Below, one piece after another: positions 57,985 to 64,000 of a stretch of DNA of 64,000 bases; position 1 is the stretch's first letter; each line of letters begins with the position of its first letter. The notes beneath the pieces are model-generated. The model made no database searches, was not told where the DNA came from, and worked only from the letters and a program-made list of their open reading frames with translations. A program made the translations under genes and the position numbers. Source of the stretch: Lachancea dasiensis (lineage: Eukaryota; Ascomycota; Saccharomycetes; Saccharomycetales; Saccharomycetaceae); NCBI GenBank assembly GCA_900074725.1, contig LT598454.1, positions 130,854-194,853 on the forward strand. The letters run 5' to 3'.

Positions 57985-59495
57985 TTCGATTGGCCTTCCT
58001 GATTTGCTAGTGCGTGGTAGTTACCTACTTTTTCTGAAGCACATATATAGATAATAATAATACCTTAATATAATTTATGTAAATAAATTTAAGAACCTCG
58101 AGCGAGGATGATGAAAGCGTCGGCGCAATCAAAAACCTCACTGATCTGCAAACATAAGTTTATGTCTAATTTGGATAGGAGGAGACATACTGATGACCAC
58201 GCCTCCTGAGTGCAATGACTTCATGGAACCTGATTGCTACGGAATGAATCTGTTCTAGTCAATAAGAGAAGTTTGAAGTTAAACATGCTTTACTTTACTA
58301 ATGCGATTATTTTCTTCATAAGGGACGAAGTTTTGTCATATTTTGCTACCTCACAACCTAATGAAAGCCTGACCTTTATACCGACGCCTACCCAAGCAGA
58401 AGGTTAACCATTCATAGTTAGGTGGTATCTTGGTTGAATGTTTCGTACTTCGGAGCGGGTCTGAGTCATTAGTGTGCATCTCGCTAAACTGTATCTCCAA
58501 ATCTTTTTTTTTTAGAAATCATAAACCATCTTGATAGGCGAAGAAATATGGAAGTTTAAAGTGACTTTTTATATCTTTTATTGACATTGCAAACTAGTGA
58601 TACCGTTCATCAAAGCAGTCGAAAGTTCAAAATTTTTATACAGGTATTTGAAAAGGATAATCTGAGCGCTGTTTGAGCTAAGCAAGTGAAATGCCCCACC
58701 CAGCAGGGCAGCTGCGACGTGATTTAATAACTTAAATGGCCGACGTGACTTTGCTGTGCGATCGCTCAACCTCTGAGTTCGTTGTCGGTTATTCACCTCC
58801 TTAAGCCTTATTTTACTGACTTCTCCGTCATCGCTCCATTTTGTACTGACACCTTACTGAAGTTTACTGTTCAACAGCTGGACGCTATTCAACAGGTACT
58901 AAACGAGAATCGCTTTGTAGCCCTGACACAAGAGAATATGGTGTGGTTAAAATTGCAAACTTTAAGTGTCACAGTATTCCAATATTTACTTACAGGGAAA
59001 GATATGAAAATATTCTTGGTAAAACCTACAAATCAACTCTAATGTTGTCGCGAATATCACAGATATAGCTATTATAAATCGCAAAACAAGAGCACAACTC
59101 TAATTTTCCCAGTCTCTCTGAAATGCGAAAAATTTACCTCCAACCATTTTAACAGCCGTCTATTCGTTGGCATTTTTTTGGTGACGCTCTCTGGCGCCTG
59201 GTCACCTTTCTCAATGTGATTCCTCAACAAACACACTGTTGCATAAGATGAATTATGCAAAAATCTCTACGGAATTTGGCATAATGGACCCAATCTCCTA
59301 CCTGGGAGCTCGTGTCTACTTATTGTTATGGCCTCTGTAAGAAACTCAAAGAGAAGTGTTCTTACAATAAGAGAGGCTCGTATCATGTGCTTAATGAAAT
59401 CGTTATTTATCTATCCCAAAGCATATAAGGACTTATCCTATAGATGAAGAGACTATTCGCTACTTGAGCGCCCCAGATTGCAGGAAGTGTATCGT
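57985..59495. other. divergent intergenic region YBR096W / RXT2
   Basis: 1.5 kb. It holds AT-rich stretches (58060 to 58095) and an 86-codon plus-strand frame (58782 to 59042) without an ATG start. I looked for tRNA boxes and Sm-type snRNA signals and found none convincing. Confidence 0.4.
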
Positions 59496-60512
59496 ATGAC
59501 GACTTCTCCTGTGCTCGAAGGTGACACCCAAAATCAATTGAAGTCCTTCTCAGAGGCGATTTTGCGGCACAAAAGTGGCAACTATCCTTCGTTGAGGGCC
59601 TCAAACGATGGCCACTTTTTCCCCTCTACCAATGGTGCAACGTCCAACAGGGGTAATAAACTCTTACAAAAGTCGGATGGTGTTAGTCGCACAACGCTCA
59701 GAAACTTAGCTGACAGTAAGGAAGAGCAAGTTTTTTACAATGGGTCCTTCCATAAATTACTGGCAAGGAAACGACATCACGAAGACAGTGATGACGAGGA
59801 CTCCACCGTCAATCTTCATAACTTAGTTGATTTACGACAAGTGTTAGCCCCAGTCTCATCTTTAAAGGATATAGCTGTGCATCCGGCAGTCTCCAAGACA
59901 TACAAGAACGAGGTTTTGGGTGAGCTGGCGCTGCAGACGGTGTTAATGATTGAAAAGGAACAAAAAAACGTTGTCGCACTGTCGAAGCTGTTGGAAGCCT
60001 TTTTGGGAGACTACCCTGGGGCATTATTGGAGCAAAATTTAAGGCTGAAAGAGTACAATCACAATTTGAAGTTAGGGGAAGATGCAGAAGATCATAGTTC
60101 CACCCAACCACCGCTTGACATAAAACCCGATGGATATCCCCAGGATGATGAAGATCCTTTCTTTGCACTACCGCAATTTGATCCATACTCTTTCCTACCG
60201 TCAGTCGTTTCGCAAAATCTTGGTCAGAGCACCGAAGAAGTGGAGGCTGGTCGACAGCTAACCCAAATTGCTCTACAGCGAAATCAAGAATTTATCAGAA
60301 ATTTACAGAAAATAAGAAACTGCATCGTGAAGGCTCAGCGCATAAAGGAACGTATACATCTATGGGGTCGCGAGTATGCGGGCATTCAAGAAGAAGATGT
60401 GACCGTCCCCACTGCATTGCACGCTGTTAAGCGGGGCTTGATTAGTGCCACGACAAATAGAACTGTGACCGAAGAGAATATAGAGCCAGAAGTGGAAGAT
60501 GAGGAAGTGTAA
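59496..60512 (+). CDS. RXT2: Rpd3L histone deacetylase complex subunit Rxt2
   Basis: A subunit of the large Rpd3 deacetylase complex. The 338-residue protein starts at the ATG at 59496 (MTTSPVLEGDTQNQLKSF), since the six codons before it carry no ATG. The conserved N-terminal Rxt2 region includes YNGSFHKLLARKRH, LVDLRQVLAPVSSLKDIAVHP and SKTYKNEVLGELALQTVLMIEKE. The C-terminal half has an acidic stretch, a helical region (LTQIALQRNQEFIRNLQKIR) and an acidic tail. Its place between YBR096W and PBY1 matches YBR094 to YBR096 of S. cerevisiae. Confidence 0.93.
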   Translation: MTTSPVLEGDTQNQLKSFSEAILRHKSGNYPSLRASNDGHFFPSTNGATSNRGNKLLQKSDGVSRTTLRNLADSKEEQVFYNGSFHKLLARKRHHEDSDDEDSTVNLHNLVDLRQVLAPVSSLKDIAVHPAVSKTYKNEVLGELALQTVLMIEKEQKNVVALSKLLEAFLGDYPGALLEQNLRLKEYNHNLKLGEDAEDHSSTQPPLDIKPDGYPQDDEDPFFALPQFDPYSFLPSVVSQNLGQSTEEVEAGRQLTQIALQRNQEFIRNLQKIRNCIVKAQRIKERIHLWGREYAGIQEEDVTVPTALHAVKRGLISATTNRTVTEENIEPEVEDEEV

Positions 60513-60561
60513 CGAAATTGGCATGGTATTTAAAATTCAAAAGTTTACAATAAAATTGTTC

Positions 60562-62976
60562 TCACCAATCATGAGACTGGTGGTCGAGTACTTTTACGAA
60601 ATTTGAATCTTCACAAGTATCCTTTTGACCTCGGAATAAGGGAACAATGCAGTTCTTCGTGACTTCGTCGAATAGCTCGTCAATTAATCCTTTCAGTTCC
60701 GACCCTGTTTGCTTGAAATCTGGATAAGCGTTGACCTCCAACACTTTGACATTCAAGCGAGAATCAACCAAAAAGTCCAATCCATAGGTCTCGAATGCAT
60801 TTGGCAAGGGTTGGAAATTCATTCTGTTAATCGTCACAGCGGCCAGGAAAAGTTCTCTTGTGATATCATGAATTTGACACTTGATTTTCAATTTTTCCGC
60901 TGGTGCGAGCCCTTCGAGCATGTCAAGTTCTTTAACGGCGTTGTCTTTGACATAACCTCCTTTTTGTATGCATGTATTTGTCAAGTGACAGGCGAGATCC
61001 TGAGAGTCGATAGCATTGAAGTTTTCTGCAGGTTTCTTGAATGGCTCTGGCGCGAATAACGCCAGCATTCGATCGTAGACGTACACTTCCAAGTCACCCA
61101 TACACGTGACATAACAGCGAATGTGGAACTTACGAGAATTGACCGAAGGCAGTAGCAGCGGGTTTGGCATGTATTCCTGAACAATAAAGTGGCGCAGCTG
61201 GGATGTCACTATACTATTCTCGTTCACATCCTCCTCATTTTCTGGTGGCTCTTCGTCAAAGGAGTCAAAGATGGCTTGCAAATCTTGGATGGTCCTAAAA
61301 ACTCTTATACCTTGCGCTTTGTCGCTCATGCTCGGTTTCAGAATCCACCACCTGTTCTCCAACTCTAGCTCTTGCCGTAGCTCCCAGTTCTCGTCCAAGG
61401 CGTCGTCCAAAAATTCTGCGTAATCCACATCGATGGTGAAAGTTTCCAAAAAGGCCTTTGCCAAAGGAGACTCCGGGTTTTTGACGACGTAGGAGTGTAT
61501 GGTATGAGCAAGGAAGTGTTTGCGGATGAGAGCCTTGCGATAAACATAGGTATTTGCAAAGTATGTGTTGTCAGACACCAATTTATCAATATCGATATGC
61601 TCGTAGTCACCATAGTGTAAAACCTTCAAGTTATCGGCCGTCTTTGGGTGAGAATGAACTATCTGTACGTTAGGCAGGCGGCTTTTGATGGCTGCAGTCA
61701 AAGGGTCGTAGATGTACTCCCGGGCCGGGACTGTGAGTAACAGGTATCCATGCACTTCACTCGTAATTCTTTCAAAACCCACTTCTGGGGCTGCAAGTGC
61801 ACCGCTGTCGCGATTCTTAAGTGTCAACTCTCCAAGTAGCCCCTGGACCTGGTGGAAAACGGCACGAAGGGGGGTGACGCTTATGTGGCCTGCCTCTATC
61901 GTACGGCCGTCATTACAGTCATCCTCGGGGCTTTTGAAGATTTCTTCGCGCTGTTTCGCAAAATTCGGCTGCCATTTGAAGGTGATGCCCTTGTTTTCCG
62001 CACTCACATCCGCGAATTGCTGGCTAGCCGCAACGCTACTGTCGGCAGCTTCGGCGTCAAAACCGGGGCTGTAAACCGAACACCATTGGTTTTCCAAAAC
62101 GTGTGTGTAGATGGCCTTTGTTTCCGGGGAAAGCGAATCTAACAGTGGCACATTGACATTGTACAGCTGTGTATCCGGATGCCAGTTCTCCAACAAGTGT
62201 TCGATGACGCGGCAGCTCTGTTCTGATGCCCTGCTCATAATGCCATCATCAACGTATTTGAGACCATCGAAATACGCCCACGACAGCGCAACAGAGCGCA
62301 TCCCAGTGGAAATGACAGCTTCCATCGCCGCCCCGATAGTGCCGCTGGACGTCATATACGCGGCTGAAGAATTGCGGCCCACATTGGGGCCCGAGACGAC
62401 CAGATCAAACTGGTGAGTGGTCAAATGGTGGAGCCCGATGTCTGTAGCGGTGGCAGGTGTTCCGTCCACCAGGCAGAACTCAACCGCGTCAGAAGTGATA
62501 TTCTTGTTCGATACGCAAGGAAGACGCGCGCCATGCATGGAACGTTGGGGCTGCAGATACGGGCCCAACAGAACGTCGTCGGACGCGTCCCGGCCCATGT
62601 ACGCAAATCGGACGTGAGCGTCCTGGCCAACAAAGATGGCTTTCCCAATCCACGACCGCTGCTGGTCGGGCACGCACACGGTGAGGTGCCAGTCGGGTCT
62701 GGTTTTCAGGATGTGCTGGATAAAATGGCGAATGTACGGCGAAGACCTGGCATCTGGCGGACCGTCATCGTTGGTGAGCTGGACATATGCTGTTAGAACA
62801 AACTGAGAGTGGGGTGGGTTTCACAGAGCACCGGGCGCGGCCAGGCCCCGACGTTGTTGTGAGTTGTGCTGTGTCTTCCCCTTAATGAAAACGAGGACGT
62901 CTCAAATGACCCGTCCTGGAACAGGAAGAGGGCGAACGAGGCACCTGAGGCCGTTGAGACATACGAAGATGTGCAT
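60562..62976 (-). CDS. PBY1: Pby1: SurE-like plus tubulin-tyrosine-ligase-like protein, spliced
   Basis: Associates with P bodies in S. cerevisiae; it joins a SurE-type nucleotidase fold to an ATP-grasp TTL-like domain. Exon 1 is 62976 to 62965 (MHIF) and exon 2 is 62778 to 60562. The join gives MHIFLTNDDGPPDARSSPYI, the standard SurE opening with metal ligands Asp8 and Asp9, and a 742-residue product (753 in S. cerevisiae). The SurE core continues with DLVVSGPNVGRNSSAAYMTS and SGTIGAAMEA. The TTL part from about 400 contains NRWWILKPSMSDKAQGIRVF, FIVQEYMPNPLLL and LEVNAYPDFKQTG. Starting at the first internal candidate codon near 62679 would lose the active-site N terminus. I know of no intron in S. 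cerevisiae PBY1. Confidence 0.93.
62779..62964 (-). other. PBY1: PBY1 intron, 186 nt
   Basis: On the minus strand, the 5' site GTATGT starts at 62964. The branch-like TTCTAAC covers 62798 to 62792 (one mismatch to TACTAAC), and the 3' AG ends at 62779, about 14 nt after the branch adenosine. Phase 0 after codon 4. The in-frame path through the intron has stops and no ATG that fits the SurE start. Confidence 0.9.
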
Positions 62977-63269
62977 TGCGGTGGAAGGAGCGGGAAGTAA
63001 CCACTGTAAGCCCGCGATGTGTTGCTTGCTTGCTTGGACGGAAAAGGTATGTTGAAATTGGACCTTTGATTTTCGTCCTGGGCCTCCATCATCACCGGCA
63101 CGACGATCATCTGCTCGCATCCTCGTCACCTGGTGAAAAATTTTGGCCGGCCAAAGTAACAAATAACCAATGTACATTGGCCAGGGCATCGATCCACACT
63201 TACGTGCACTTACGTGGCAGCACCCAGCGAGGAAACCCGGGTCCCAGCGTGTGCATGTTTACGTGAACC

Positions 63270-63563
63270 ATGTCGATGTTTATGAACCCATATGCTTCGC
63301 AAGAAGTCAACGAACAAAGACTGGAGATGGCGCAGGTCCAGTTTGACGCGATGTCCATCTCCTTCAACACCATGCTCCGCGGGTGCATGCAGAAGTGCAT
63401 ACCGCACGAGTACGGCGAGGCAGACCTGAACAAGGGCGAGATGAGCTGCGTCGACAGGTGTGTGGCCAAGATACACATGGCGAACCGGCTGGTGGGCGGC
63501 CTGGCCCAAGCCCGCAATGTGGGTCCCGACCACCTGCGACACTACGACCAGTTCAAGCGGTAG
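63270..63563 (+). CDS. TIM12: small TIM chaperone Tim12
   Basis: A 97-residue mitochondrial intermembrane-space protein of the twin CX3C family. It docks the Tim9-Tim10 chaperone onto the TIM22 carrier translocase. Cysteines at 39, 43, 60 and 64 form CX3C-X16-CX3C. The core VQFDAMSISFNTM and CVDRCVAKIHMANRLVGGL resembles Tim12 and the related Tim10. Synteny favours Tim12, because PBY1 (YBR094W) is near TIM12 (YBR091C) in S. cerevisiae. The C terminus (LRHYDQFKR) is shorter than in S. cerevisiae Tim12 (109 residues). The start ATG at 63270 is used; Met3 is an alternative. Codons are GC-rich compared with most of the window. Confidence 0.9.
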   Translation: MSMFMNPYASQEVNEQRLEMAQVQFDAMSISFNTMLRGCMQKCIPHEYGEADLNKGEMSCVDRCVAKIHMANRLVGGLAQARNVGPDHLRHYDQFKR

Positions 63564-64000
63564 CCCCGGCCGCGACTGTCCCACGACAGCGCACCTGGCG
63601 GCGCCACGTGACGAGTACCCCGAGCGCCTCCTCCGCGAGTACTCTTTCCCTCTCCCGTTTTCGGTGACCGCTCTCGTGGTTACCCGGTCGCTGGTTTTGC
63701 GCACTTTTCCCCGTGGCTGTCTTTCCAGGCGGCCTTAGATATTTTTTCTCTATGTAGGACCATACAAAAGCTCAACACATAGTAAAGTTGGAACCCCCCT
63801 CCCATATAAGGAACTACTCACTACTATAGTGTATCGCCCATAGAAAAACCCTACACAGTACAAAGTTACAAAGTTTAGGTGATTTAATTTTTTTCTAGTA
63901 TGTTACAGAACACACACACACACACAGACAAAAAGGCGCGCTATGAGCAGTTTCTCGAGCCGACACACGCTGTAAAGACCAGGACCCAACGCCACCGGTG
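63564..64000. other. right-end intergenic region
   Basis: The TIM12 3' region and probably the promoter of a gene beyond the edge. A Cbf1-type GTCACGTG lies at 63605 to 63612 (reverse), a TATATAA-like CATATAAGG near 63803, and a short (CA)n run at 63911 to 63926. No gene was seen. Confidence 0.45.

Noticed and set aside
58782-59042. 86-codon plus-strand frame upstream of RXT2
   Set aside because: Starts without an ATG; no known family.
63605-63612. GTCACGTG resembling centromere element CDEI
   Set aside because: No AT-rich CDEII or TTCCGAA-type CDEIII at the right distance on either side; the flank is GC-rich. More likely a Cbf1-type promoter site.

Overview
The window is nuclear DNA of a budding yeast of the Saccharomycetaceae. 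About 28 protein genes are recognisable by their similarity to Saccharomyces cerevisiae proteins. Genes are compact, mostly intron-less and found on both strands, and CTG reads sensibly as leucine. The gene order points to a lineage that did not pass through the whole-genome duplication. On the right half, genes that S. cerevisiae carries as two separate series (YBR094 to YBR103 and YPR054 to YPR057) are interleaved in one run. Lachancea is my best guess at genus, with Kluyveromyces or a relative possible; the sequence alone does not settle it. I found no tRNA, rRNA, centromere, CRISPR array or intact transposon.

Left part (1 to 16 kb): the 5' part of a Ser/Glu-rich protein gene runs off the left edge. 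It is followed by STE24 (CAAX protease), TDA4 (TLC-domain membrane protein), ADO1 (adenosine kinase), ECM27 (cation/Ca exchanger), LIH1 (class 3 lipase), GPA2 (G-alpha subunit of glucose/cAMP signalling), a small unassigned acidic ORF, and an HGT1/HXT-type hexose transporter whose promoter carries a cluster of Rgt1-type sites.

Middle (16 to 35 kb): CPA2 (arginine-specific carbamoyl phosphate synthetase, Gcn4-type sites upstream), an OPT-family oligopeptide transporter (GATAAG repeat upstream), SEC17 (alpha-SNAP, spliced), a FRE-type ferric reductase with three Aft-type sites upstream, MOH1 (Yippee-like) and YMR1 (PI3P phosphatase, spliced). The nutrient-acquisition genes (hexose, peptide, iron) sit in long intergenic regions. 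The housekeeping genes around them are tightly packed.

Right part (35 to 64 kb): PXP2, BRR1 (snRNP assembly), a small C2H2 zinc-finger gene, TFB4 (TFIIH), SIF2 (Set3 complex), EXO84 and SEC8 (exocyst), FES1 (Hsp70 exchange factor), MMS4 (Mus81 partner), VPS15 (PI3-kinase regulatory kinase), SMK1 (sporulation MAP kinase), a YBR096W-type thioesterase-like protein, RXT2 (Rpd3L), PBY1 (SurE plus TTL domains, spliced) and TIM12.

The most useful annotation results are three introns placed directly behind very short first exons (SEC17, YMR1, PBY1). Without them, YMR1 and PBY1 are called with truncated N termini; the PBY1 error removes the metal-binding start of its SurE domain. I see no clearly novel multigene system. 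The items worth following are the introns, the promoter site clusters, the ferric reductase inserted between SEC17 and MOH1, and a few small ORFs.
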